Assembly: GCA_946803715.1 (NCBI GenBank)
Contig: CAMPET010000044.1
Span: forward strand, 1 to 28,918
Direction: 5' to 3'
DNA: 28,918 nucleotides
DNA from: Beroe ovata
Lineage: Eukaryota; Ctenophora; Nuda; Beroida; Beroidae
In this document: piece by piece, positions 11,001 to 19,761 of the stretch
Layout: each line of letters opens with the position of its first letter
Numbering within the stretch: the stretch's first letter is position 1
Translations under genes and position numbers: made by a program
The notes under the pieces: generated by a model
Databases searched by the model: none
What the model saw: only the letters and a program-made list of their open reading frames with translations
What the model was told of the DNA's origin: nothing

Positions 11001-14000
11001 TCCCTACACGCCACATACTGTCCCAGCTCCTGTAGAGCACGCCGCACAGCCACCCGGGCGTCAAACCGCCTCATACCATGGTACATCGGTACAACCTGTG
11101 GGAGAGAGGGGGTGTGGGGACTGGGAGAGAGGAGGTGTGGGGACTGGGAGAGAGGGGGAGAGAAAAGGGGTGACTATGCGGTCACTTTTCCTAAGAATTG
11201 AATCCGGAGATTTCACAAAAGTGAACAACTTCCATACTTCGTTGATGAGTCCCTCGTCGTTGATACACTCAACGAATGGTAGTTTGTGTCTCATGCCAAC
11301 CTGGGGTCAGAGACTGAGGGTTATCTCAATGATATTCATATCACAGGTGATTTCAGTGTCATGACGCGATCACTGATATACAGGTCAGTGAATTTAATGA
11401 GAGTACATACTTCGTAATCGTTGAAGTCATGAGCTGGTGTGATCTTGACACACCCAGTACCGAATTCTCTATCCACAAATTCATCAGTTATGATGGGGAT
11501 ATTGCACTTCCTGACGGGAATCATGCATTTAACAATTAAAATTTGGTTAAATAACTCCATCAATTAAGGGATTGATACGTCTTTCTCACGAAGAGTACAC
11601 GGCTGTGACCACCCTAAATTCAAAGCTTATACTTATTGTTTAAGTTGAAAACACTCAACCTGAATGGATGGTACACGGATTTGCCGTGTAAGTGCTTGTA
11701 TCTCGCATCTTCTGGGTGTACTGCTACCGCTGTGTCACCTGGATTTTTACATTTAAGCAAAATCCAGAGGAGAAAGAATTTAAAACTTTCTCGAGGAATT
11801 TTGTTGAAAGTTTCCTACCGAGCATAGTCTCAAGTCGAGTCGTTGCCACGGTAACGGTATCGTTACCACCCACTACTTTATACTGGAACTCTTCTAAGAT
11901 ACCAACCTCAACAGGATCAGCATATCCTGGGAAGAGAGAATGGTAAACACAATGAAATACATTTCGAAAAATAGGAACGACGAGGTCAAAATTTAGTTTT
12001 CGGAATGGTAATTTCAAAATTACATACCCGGTACTTTTCGTAGAGTTTTCCCCTTGACCTCCACCTTTTCTACCTCAATATCCGAAATGGCACTCTTCAA
12101 GGAGCAACTCCAGTTTACCAGTCGATTCTGCCTGGGGGTGGTAAAATGAAAATAAAGATCCCAATGTTGGCGTCCAATGTCCATTGCGTCAATGTTGGCG
12201 CTATTGCATCAAATTGATGAGTAAGAACTGTGCAGACATCATGAGTTCTTCAATAATCTTTATCAAGATCAGTTGAGGAAATAGACGGGATTCCTGTCAA
12301 GTCTGGGGTCCTGTCAAGTCCTGTCTAGTCAAGTTAAATTTGTACCTGAAGATGAGTCCCTTGTCGTGCAGCCTGATGAATGCTTCTGTCACAGCTTTAC
12401 ACATCTTGGGGTCCATGGTGAAGCAGGCCCGAGACCAGTCATAGGTACCACCCATAGCCCCTGTGAGATGGTTTTGTTGTTCATATCGTTCAAATGATAA
12501 GTGAGTGTGGGACGTCGGAAATGATCAAAAATCGCATTCCTAAAATGTCGGGTTCAATGCTCATAATTGAGATTGAGGAATGATATGAGAAATCGCCAGC
12601 TGAAAATGGGATATAGGATTTATCATTCTTTGAGGCGCCCAATTCTCCACCCATACTCACGTAGCTGTTTGTAGATGTATGATTCCTTCTCACACTTCCA
12701 CTTCATGGCCTCAGCGATGAAAGCTTCCCTCCCTATGTCATGACGGCTTACATCCCGTTCTTTCTTCAGCTGCTTCTCAACCACAACCTGTAAATTGGGG
12801 GGGGGGTGTGAGACACAGAGGACACGAAGATAGGGAGAAGATTTGCCATCTTTTGGAATGCAGTTTGAATTCTAAACTATGTAAATCAAGATAAAATTTA
12901 TGGCATTGCTCCATTGCATTGAGTTTTGCGGACTCCATATATGGTCATAGCAGATTTTAGTCACAACTTCTCACAATAATACATGGGTGAACAACCCTCA
13001 CCTGTGTAGCTATACCCGCGTGGTCACAGCCCGGTACCCAGAGGGTGGTTTTGCCACACATCCTGTTGTACCTCACGAGCGCATCCTCTATGGAGTTGGT
13101 GAGGGCATGACCGATGTGCAGCACACCCGTCACATTGGGAGGGGGTATCACCATACAGTAGCTACCAGCAGGGTCTGCAGACAGGTGGGTGGGTGAGAGG
13201 AGAGGTGGGTGGGGTGGAAAAGATGATAGAGGACTTGAAGCAAAGGAAGGTGCGATAGAAATCGGTGATGAGATGAGACTCGAATTGGACCGAGGTGGGC
13301 AGGTTGAAGTAGGGCAGAGGGCTTGATCAGGGGAAATAGATGATGGTTGACCCTACTCACTCGGTTTCGAGAGGTCTCTCCCGTACTCCGGCTTGAAGAA
13401 TCCGGACTTCTCCCACCATGCATACCAGGCAGCCTCCACATAACCGGGACTATAGGATGGTGGCATATCACCTGAGGAGAGGTCATACATAAACATTAAA
13501 CAGCCACATTCGCCACATTCCCTTCCCGCATAGAATTCCTGCACAAGATCAACTTGCGGGATTCCAACCAGATAAAACATTCCGATGAGGAGTTTCGCCT
13601 GGTGATAATGAGGACCTGTCACATTCTTCTTTTCTCCCTCAGCGTGATCAAAGGTGTAGGATACTACTGCTGGTTTGGTACTTTTGGGCTTTTTCTTATC
13701 TTCCTTCGGCTTTGCTGCCTGGAACAGACAGTCAACGTCATAAAGTGGGCCCCAACTACTCGTAGACCCCAACTAGTGGATGATGCAAGCAATGTGTGAT
13801 CAGACAATCAACTTCTGTGACCAGTTGAACGGAACCCCAAATTAGTTCAAAGAGTGATTAATTGAACATTCAAAGCAGACCTGAGCATTTTCTTTGGCTT
13901 TGAGTGCTTCCTGTTTCTTCTGGAACTTCTCTAACTTGGCCTGCCTGGCAGCTTCTTTCTTTAGCTGAGCTGGGGTCTTTGCAACTGAACAGATTATCAT

Positions 14001-14153
14001 GGGAACACAGCATATAGAAATATCTAAGAAAAGTTTTGGATCACCTGATCCGATATATTATGCTATTTTTGAAGAAATGCCTCCAATGAGAAATCGTTAC
14101 TTGCATAACATAAGGATTGAGGGACATCATACAAAGTTTCTACCTTCAGACAT
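5084..14153 (-). CDS. VARS1: Valyl-tRNA synthetase, complete, 25 coding exons
   Basis: Class I synthetase that charges tRNA-Val. Exons (5' to 3'): 14153-14144, 13984-13881, 13718-13616, 13471-13361, 13174-13002, 12787-12661, 12460-12346, 12131-12028, 11926-11819, 11738-11660, 11510-11411, 11300-11238, 11095-10932, 10747-10655, 8127-8001, 7869-7803, 7711-7527, 7335-7175, 7016-6896, 6797-6629, 6444-6287, 6117-5873, 5737-5595, 5494-5410, 5267-5084. All junctions are GT-AG and the sum is 3,099 nt, giving 1,032 residues. Seen: HIGH motif as HIGH at about 129-132 after [12 protein letters not shown]1 editing domain ([26 protein letters not shown]); [23 protein letters not shown] at about 635-639; anticodon-binding domain ([28 protein letters not shown]); C-terminal coiled coil ending ELTL. 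Closest in layout to animal cytosolic VARS1, but without its N-terminal GST-like domain. The start MSEV follows an in-frame open leader (see separate entry). Intron 14 holds another gene on the plus strand. Confidence 0.95.
8175..8242. repeat. Short tandem repeat, TGAGAATGG units
   Basis: Five or more imperfect copies of a 9-10 bp unit (TGAGAATGGT, AGAATGGAAG) in the VARS intron, just upstream of the nested PH-domain gene. Confidence 0.75.
8425..10493 (+). CDS. PH-domain and coiled-coil protein, nested in a VARS intron
   Basis: Six exons: 8425-9009, 9107-9192, 9320-9460, 9614-9782, 9940-10092, 10215-10493. All joins are GT-AG and in frame, giving 470 residues (455 if translation starts at the ACCATGG at 8470, which has the better context). 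Residues 1 to about 175 are low-complexity and rich in Ser/Arg, with repeated basophilic-kinase-like sites ([26 protein letters not shown]). About 178-300 is a pleckstrin-homology fold: [16 protein letters not shown], then [20 protein letters not shown], a long strand-loop region, and the C-terminal helix [15 protein letters not shown] with the invariant Trp. A charged coiled-coil region follows ([19 protein letters not shown]), then a Gly/Ser tail ending QNDLS. PH domains usually bind phosphoinositides or proteins at membranes; the ligand here is unknown. The gene lies wholly within VARS intron 14 (8128-10654), on the opposite strand. Confidence 0.8.
8706..8836. promoter_or_regulatory. Cluster of TCACGY / RCGTGA motifs inside the PH gene
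   Basis: Within coding exon 1 there are repeated TCACGTG, TCACGCGTGA, TCACGCGG, GCGTGATT, TCACGCAC, GCGTGACG and TCACGCAG sequences in about 130 bases. The CACGTG/ACGTG core is that of bHLH (E-box, hypoxia-type) sites. It also encodes part of the Ser/Arg-rich tail, so a simple codon-repeat origin is equally possible. Confidence 0.3.
9505..9556. repeat. 17-bp tandem repeat, three copies
   Basis: Three head-to-tail copies of TTGCCAAGCTACCGGAA in the third intron of the PH gene. Confidence 0.85.
9880..9905. repeat. Perfect 11-bp inverted repeat with 4-base loop
   Basis: GTCACGCGTTA, then TCAG, then TAACGCGTGAC. It lies in the fourth intron of the PH gene and carries the same TCACGCG core that is clustered in exon 1. 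Confidence 0.85.
11097..11164 (+). repeat. G-rich tandem repeat in VARS intron
   Basis: Units close to GGTGTGGGGACTGGGAGAGAG repeat two to three times. Many runs of three or more G on the plus strand make G-quadruplex folding possible. It sits next to the 3' splice site of exon 13. Confidence 0.7.
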
Positions 14154-14210
14154 GAGTCGGCTGAGAGGATAAGATAGAGTCTTGGTGATAGCCCGAAACA
14201 GAGCTAAATC
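14144..14210 (-). other. First VARS exon with in-frame leader upstream of Met1
   Basis: A CTTTTTGTAG acceptor at 14211 precedes 19 open codons in frame with, and directly before, the MSEV start at 14153. They read DLALFRAITKTLSYPLSRL: three basic residues, many hydroxylated and hydrophobic residues, one acidic residue. An upstream exon could add a start codon and make a mitochondrial import sequence. Otherwise this is simply 5' untranslated sequence. No convincing upstream ATG exon was found in 14211-14779. Confidence 0.4.
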
Positions 14211-14779
14211 CTACAAAAAGTTTTGATCGTTAGGAATCTGACTATAACGAAGAGTTATTCCGGAACTTAAAATTGTCATGTCAATAAAAAAAGAATCAGT
14301 GTTGTGAGATGCAGAAGGAAAATGCAAAAATATAACTTAAATCTAAGATAATATAACGACTTAAATAAACATCATAGGATAGATATCAACTTAGATAAAT
14401 ATAAATTATCTATAGCTAAACGTCACTCCATGGGCAATGGGCATTGGGCATGCTAGGTTTTTCTGCAAGGATAAAATAACTAAAACTCGACATAGTAAAA
14501 ACACGAAACTCCATACACGCAGAACATAAACTTTCTTCACGGAAAAGAATCAAGGTAGTAAAAAAACATCAACTTGTATAGAATAAAAAAGTAGAAACAA
14601 TGAAAACTAGAACCAGCAACTCTTCTTGCAAGTCTCCTTCTGTCTCATTCCTCACTTTCAGTCACTGAAATCAACTGTTACGAGTCAGATTTACGGTACA
14701 ACCACTTCGAAAATGGAAATTTTGAATTCGTGAGACTTGATTGAGCCAATCATATTATCAAAATTCACAACTCATCTCT
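14211..14779. other. Intergenic region between CTPS stop and VARS first exon
   Basis: A/T-rich, no supported gene. It should contain the VARS promoter, any 5' leader exon, and the CTP synthase 3' untranslated region. The only structure I note is the shared motif at 14421-14452. Confidence 0.5.
14421..14452. promoter_or_regulatory. Short motif upstream of VARS, shared with CTPS upstream region
   Basis: CGTCACTCCATGGGCAATGG followed by GCATTGGGCAT lies about 270 bases upstream of the VARS start. A similar block is found at 19533-19562, upstream of the CTP synthase start, and a shorter one (TTGGGCAATGGGCAT) at 15664-15678. On the VARS side it includes a CRE-like TGACGT on the minus strand. It may be a promoter element or a small dispersed repeat. 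Confidence 0.35.
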
Positions 14780-17700
14780 CTACTTACAGTAATTTCTCTG
14801 CCGTCTCATGTTGTTGGAACGCCATTTCTTCCTTTGGTCCAAGGGCAGTGACAGAAACTTTTCCAGCTGGTCTGCAATGTAACATGATCAAAGTGACAAG
14901 ATCATATAATGTGACTTCACAATGGTCAAATCAGAAATGGATTCGGCGCACTGAAATTTCTGCTCACCAAATCGTCATTCACGCATGACTCACGTGGCAT
15001 ACCTCACGCACGTGGCATGACTCACGCATATCGCATACTCACGGCGTGTTACTCACTGGTACAAGCGAGGAGCAGGCCCAGGTAGGGCGGTGACGGTTTC
15101 AGGGGGCGAGTCAGGTATTCAGGGTGATACTGTACCCCCACAAAGTAGGGATGATCGTCCAGATCAAATGCTTCCATCCTACTACCGTCCTCGTTAGTGG
15201 CTACAAACCGGAGTCCGGCATCGGAAAGCCGAGTGGCGTATTCCGGCGAGACTTCGTACCTGGGAGGGGGGATACGTTTGTTTTTGCCAGAAGTGTCAAG
15301 TGACGTTTATTCCATGGGGTTTGAGGGGAGTCAGTGCCTCCCTAGTGTCAATGTTGTTCCGAATATCAGAGTTTGAAATGTAACTCATAATCACTGCATA
15401 GTATGCAGTACATACCTGTGTCTGTGCCTCTCTTTCGCAGTCTCCTTATCTCCATACAGGGACTTCAGCTTACAGTCCCGTGAGAATTTGAATGTTCTGG
15501 CTCCAAGGAGCATTGTTCCGCCTAGATCACCCTGGCTGTGCTCTGGCATGTCTATCACAACCACATTCTCTGCATATGAAGAGGGAGCGAGAAATTCAGG
15601 TAATTTCGCAAGATGTAAATTTTTTTCGATCAGTGAGCCCGAGGGGAAACCAATGATTTTAACGGTTGGGCAATGGGCATCGCATATGATAAAAAGGAAA
15701 AATTACCTGAGGGCGCATCACTTTCCCCACTCTTAGCATCAGCCAGTCCAAGTACATTACGAGCAAACTCGATGACAGCAAGCTGGAAACCCAAACACAC
15801 CCCCAACAATGGCACCTGAAGTTCATAAAGCTTCCCGTGAAGTTTCCCGCGAGAGAACACTCTTTACAACATAATGGTTTCTTATATGACGAAATCATTC
15901 CGAAACAGTAACTTATCAGTAAATTATCGGAGAGGTAACTAAAAAACAGGGCAATAAGTAACCTTCTTTTCTCTACACCACTTGATCGCCATCATCTTCC
16001 CCTCTGTTCCCCGATGACCGAAGCCGCCCGGCACTATAACGCCCTTGGCGGAGCAAAGCAAATGCCAAGCGGCATGAAATCGCGTTGGATCAGAGTTCTG
16101 CATTTCCTCCTGAGAATATTTTTGAATGAACGGTAACATATATATCATATATACCCACTTTTTATTCAACATTCACGTTTCCATAGAAAAAAATCGAAAT
16201 TTTTCATAATTACCTCTAGGTCCTCAGATTCAACCATTGATAACTTCAGCTTATGACTGACGTAGATAGAAGCATGTTCAAGAGCTTTGATCACACTTGC
16301 ATACGCGTCGGAGAGCTTTGTGTATTTACCCACAAGGCAGATGTGAACCTGAGGAATCAATTCTTACTGATCATTGATGAAATGGTGTCAACTTGGGGTG
16401 GTGTCAAGGGGAGCAGTTTCAAGGGTTCAATGGTACCAAGAAGGAAGTGGTGTCAAGAACGAAGTGGTGTCAAGAAGGAAGTGGTGTTAAGAAGAAAGTG
16501 GTGTCATGAAGGAAGTGGGGTCAAGAAGAAAGCGGTGTCAAGCGAAAACGGGAGCAAGTGGCGTCAACCAAAAAGTGGTGTCAAGCGAAAAGTGGCGTTA
16601 AGATGAAATGGTGTCAAACAGAATGTGGTTTCTAGGAAAAAGTGGTGTCAAGGCGAACGTGTCGTCACCATAAGCTCATTGACACTACTGAATTACCGGT
16701 TCTTGTAATCTGTCATAAGTATCGGCCAGATCATGCCACTTTCTCATCATTTTAGTGCTGCTTTTCGGTGACTCAATCTTCAGTTGATGTTTCACGGAAA
16801 CAATCATTTCCTCGAGAAGAATTGGAACTCTGAAAAAAGTTCAATTTAAGACAAATTATTCCATTAACACCAAAAATTGCAAATCTATAATATAACCCCG
16901 TCCTTTTCAAGAAACAATTTGTCTGATACCTGTATAAATTGCTGACATCGTAGACATTGATAACATTCTGCTCTGGAACATGACAAAACATGGATATCTT
17001 GGACTTTACAGCGTCTGATATTGGTGTCGTACTTCGACAAGCTATGAAGTCTGGAGCCAGTCCCAAAGCTCGCAATTCGCGAACATTCTGTACAAAAGTT
17101 CAGGTTAACTTCTTGATACATATAATGATTATGCGATAATTTTCCCGTATTCAAACCTGTTGTGTAGGTTTGGTTTTCTGTTCGCCTGAATTCGTTTCGA
17201 CGACCAAACTGACGTGCACCAAGCAGAAATTATCTTTCCCGACTTTAAACTGGAATTGTCGGAATGCCTCAACAAACTGCATACCTGAAATGAGTTATTA
17301 AACACTAGGAGAAGGACAAGTATGCACAAATATGTTCATTCGGAATAAACTTGTCGCCCCGTACGTAATATATGAGGTTCGAATCGCGCCGCGCAATAAT
17401 TAATTAATTAATTAAGCGCGCCTCAAAATACTATGGTTGGTCATTAATGTCAACAATTTAAAATTTACTCGCGCCCTACGTTTATGTATTTAAATGACGA
17501 AATTTGCCACATTTTTCACAGCTAATGGTAAGAATTGCCGCGTGTAAGTTATGGATCGCCTTATCTCAGTTTGACTGCCTGTTAGAGAAGGGCTGGCCGA
17601 CTTATTGCAGTCAAACAAGTCGAAAGAATACATATATGCAAAGATGATTGCATAAACATTAAATAGGCACGGACAAGATTCAAGAAGATCTTAATGGCGA

Positions 17701-19178
17701 TTATTTGCACTGCCAAAAAGAAGGACATAAGGCGGTAACTCGACGAAAATGCTGGTGTCGTATCACCTGCCTTAATTTCGTATCAGCGGAGTTTGGCTTC
17801 ATATGTAAGGCGACTCTAAACCGTTTAGCCCAGGAGAGACCCCCAAACCTCTCCTGCCATTACTGAATTCATCCCTGGTATCCCAAATTTTATACGAAAG
17901 ATGCTTTGAAAGAGTATTCTGTACCTCGGAAACTCACCCTCGATATCCCCTATGGTACCACCCAGCTCAATAACACAGACATCCGGCACTTCTCCCGTTT
18001 CACTGACAGGGGTGGCAGCTACACGTGTCACCCAATCCTGTATTGTATCAGTCACGTGGGNAGAGCTATTTTCCCTTGTTGTAATCTCAAAAACTCATCC
18101 AGATTCTAGCTACTGCAGTTCATTGAAATCATTTCAAGGAACTAACATTTTGATAGATCTTGCCAGTAGTAATGTTGTTATCCCTCTGAAGTGTAATGTC
18201 TAGAAACCGCTCATAGTTTCCCAAATCGAGATCAACCTGTTAAACGCAGAACTTGTGAATAGGTTCAGACTGGGAACTACGACGATTGGAATTGAGACAA
18301 GATCCATATTTACATATCTGAGGAATATGGAATGTGACCAAAAAGAGAGTATGAAAGATCCGACTTCAAGCAGAAACATTTCATATAGCTAGGCACCATA
18401 CTTTCAGGTGTTCATGAAGAAGGGTAACCGGACTGTTGTCCGAAGCGGACTCTTGTCCGAATCCAAATTTTCGGGTTTCGGACAACAGTCCGCATCGGAC
18501 AAGAATCCATTTGGCGGACTCTTGTCCGAATTAGCATGGCAATTATTCAATGCAATGTAAAATGGCTTTCGGGTTAGGGTTAGGGTTAGGGTTATGGTTA
18601 GGGTTAGGGTTAGTCCAATTCGGACAAGAGTCCGCTTTTTTTCGGAACCAATTCGGAACTCAGATTCGGACAAGAGTCCGTTTCGGACAACAGTCCGCTT
18701 CGGACAACAGTCCTAGAATCATGAAGAAGAGAATATAATAGTCCCGACCCATTCCTTACCTCCCCACCATCATCAAGAACAAAGACCTCTCCATGTTCAT
18801 AAGGGTTGAAAGTTCCTGCGTCAATATTGAGATAAGGATCAATCTTGATTGATGTGACAGACAATCCACTGCACTTGAGCACGGTCCCTGAATTTGTTAG
18901 TTTTACTGATACAGCCATGAGTTAACTTAACAAGTTCTCCTTTTAAATTCGACGGATGAGATGAATTCGTGAAATGGTTAATGGATATCGATTTATGGAT
19001 ATCGATGAAGTGGACATCGACAAAAGGGTCAATAGTAATATCCATTGTCTTCATCAACCAAAAGAGGACGTCCAATGATATGAAGCAGAATTATCGTCAG
19101 AGCCTCACCAATACTTGAAGAAATGACACCTTTGCCAATCCCACTGATAACCCCTCCAGTAATGAGGATGTACTTCAT
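14780..19178 (-). CDS. CTPS1: CTP synthase, 13 exons, exon 4 truncated by an assembly join
   Basis: Makes CTP from UTP, ATP and glutamine. Exons: 19178-19109, 18887-18760, 18236-18147, 18060-17938 (5' end missing), 17284-17157, 17087-16930, 16829-16697, 16348-16214, 16109-15963, 15815-15707, 15569-15416, 15259-15057, 14871-14780. All complete junctions are GT-AG and phases agree. Synthase domain: [17 protein letters not shown] (nucleotide loop), [47 protein letters not shown]. Glutaminase domain: [27 protein letters not shown] with the nucleophile Cys, GVQYHPEY with the His/Glu pair. The C-terminus ([15 protein letters not shown]..., ending NYCK) is shorter than in vertebrate CTPS1. About 20 residues between IYQN and HVTDTIQ are absent because of the N at 18061. 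The full protein would be about 575 residues. Confidence 0.95.
14978..15055. repeat. Imperfect repeats of CTCACGCAT/CTCACGTGGCAT
   Basis: Several short units (TTCACGCATGA, CTCACGTGGCATA, CTCACGCACGTGGCATGA, CTCACGCATA, CTCACGGCGTG) follow one another in the last CTPS intron. They share the TCACG core with the cluster in the PH gene. Confidence 0.6.
16385..16662 (+). repeat. Minisatellite with core AAGTGGTGTCAAG
   Basis: Twelve or more degenerate units of 15-18 bp (GAAGTGGTGTCAAGAA, GAAAGTGGTGTCATGAAG, GAAAAGTGGCGTTAAGATG) fill most of the CTPS intron between 16348 and 16697. The core AAGTGGTGTCA is the same as in the minisatellite at the end of the window. Confidence 0.85.
17355..17424 (+). 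mobile_element. Possible tRNA-derived SINE fragment
   Basis: GAGGTTCGAATCGCGCC matches the RNA polymerase III B-box consensus (GGTTCGANTC) and is followed by an (AATT)n tail, the layout of the 3' part of a tRNA-derived SINE. I see no A box at the right distance and no target duplication, so this is tentative. The tail with its GCGC flanks is also a near-palindrome. Confidence 0.3.
17425..17937. other. CTPS intron without further recognisable content
   Basis: Intron sequence between CTPS exons 4 and 5. No coding stretch, repeat or RNA gene that I can support. Confidence 0.4.
18423..18718. mobile_element. Foldback element carrying telomeric repeats, flanked by 11-bp direct repeats
   Basis: The ends are inverted copies: GGACTGTTGTCCGAAGCGGA near 18430 and its complement at about 18693-18713. 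Between them the word TCGGACAAGAGTCCG and its variant with ACAACAG recur in both orientations. The middle (18571-18614) is a run of GGGTTA repeats. TCATGAAGAAG lies directly on both sides (18412-18422 and 18719-18729), as expected for a target-site duplication. It has no protein-coding capacity and sits in the CTPS intron between exons 2 and 3. Confidence 0.7.
18571..18614 (+). repeat. Interstitial telomeric repeat (GGGTTA)n
   Basis: Seven consecutive hexamers of the TTAGGG telomere type, one of them a variant (TGGTTA). It forms the centre of the foldback element at 18423-18718. Confidence 0.95.
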
Positions 19179-19761
19179 AGCTCCTACCTTCATACAAGGG
19201 ATCGACATTAGTTACATTTGTGAAGATATATATATAAGTTAAGTTGAAATCTTGAAGCTAAAATCTGGAAGCATGCCATATACCTAACAAGCTAGACTTG
19301 CAGATAACGTCTGACACCTTATAATTGCTCAATAAATTGAAGTATCCACCTTGAAAACTGAATGTGGACTTACCATGCGAAATTGTTCAAGAATATTTTT
19401 GTGGATGGTCCCTGTTTCCTCAAGACTGAATATTCTGGCGTACAAAATTCTATCCTGTTAAACTTCTTCGCACAGCTATTCCAGCGATAAGTAGCTCCCT
19501 CCGATCATTGTTTGGTTCTTGTGATCTATGAGCGTCTCACTCAATGGGTAATGGGCATTGTCTTTGTGAGAAACTCATCACTGCATTATATCAACTAACT
19601 GCGCTATTTGCATTGAATAGTGAGGTTCTTCTTGCAAAGCGACTCGAGCTATAGTTCGTAAAATTATATCATTCAAGCTATTCTATTCTTCATTCGAGAC
19701 AATGAATGTTCTCAGTGAAGAACACTCCATGCTTCATCAGTTTATGCCCGGGTACTGATCG
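19179..19761. promoter_or_regulatory. Divergent intergenic region between CTPS and the receptor gene
   Basis: About 580 bases separate the two start codons, which point away from each other, so both promoters probably lie here. The only recurrent motif I see is CAATGGGTAATGGGCATTG at 19542-19560, similar to a block upstream of VARS. No TATA box stands out in a convincing place. Confidence 0.4.

Noticed and set aside
14780-14871. CTPS last exon read in the frame [11 protein letters not shown]...KLL
   Set aside because: The phase carried from the previous exon gives instead [15 protein letters not shown]..., which matches the helical CTP synthase C-terminus and also ends in a stop.
16385-16662. 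Regular repeats considered as a CRISPR array
   Set aside because: Units are adjacent and degenerate without unique spacers, and the host is a eukaryote; this is a minisatellite.
17355-17400. tRNA gene on the basis of GGTTCGAATC
   Set aside because: No cloverleaf, A box or anticodon arm can be drawn upstream.
18404-18738. Open frames on both strands across the telomeric repeats
   Set aside because: They encode only repeats such as LTLTLT and GLGLGL and arise from the GGGTTA tract and its inverted flanks.
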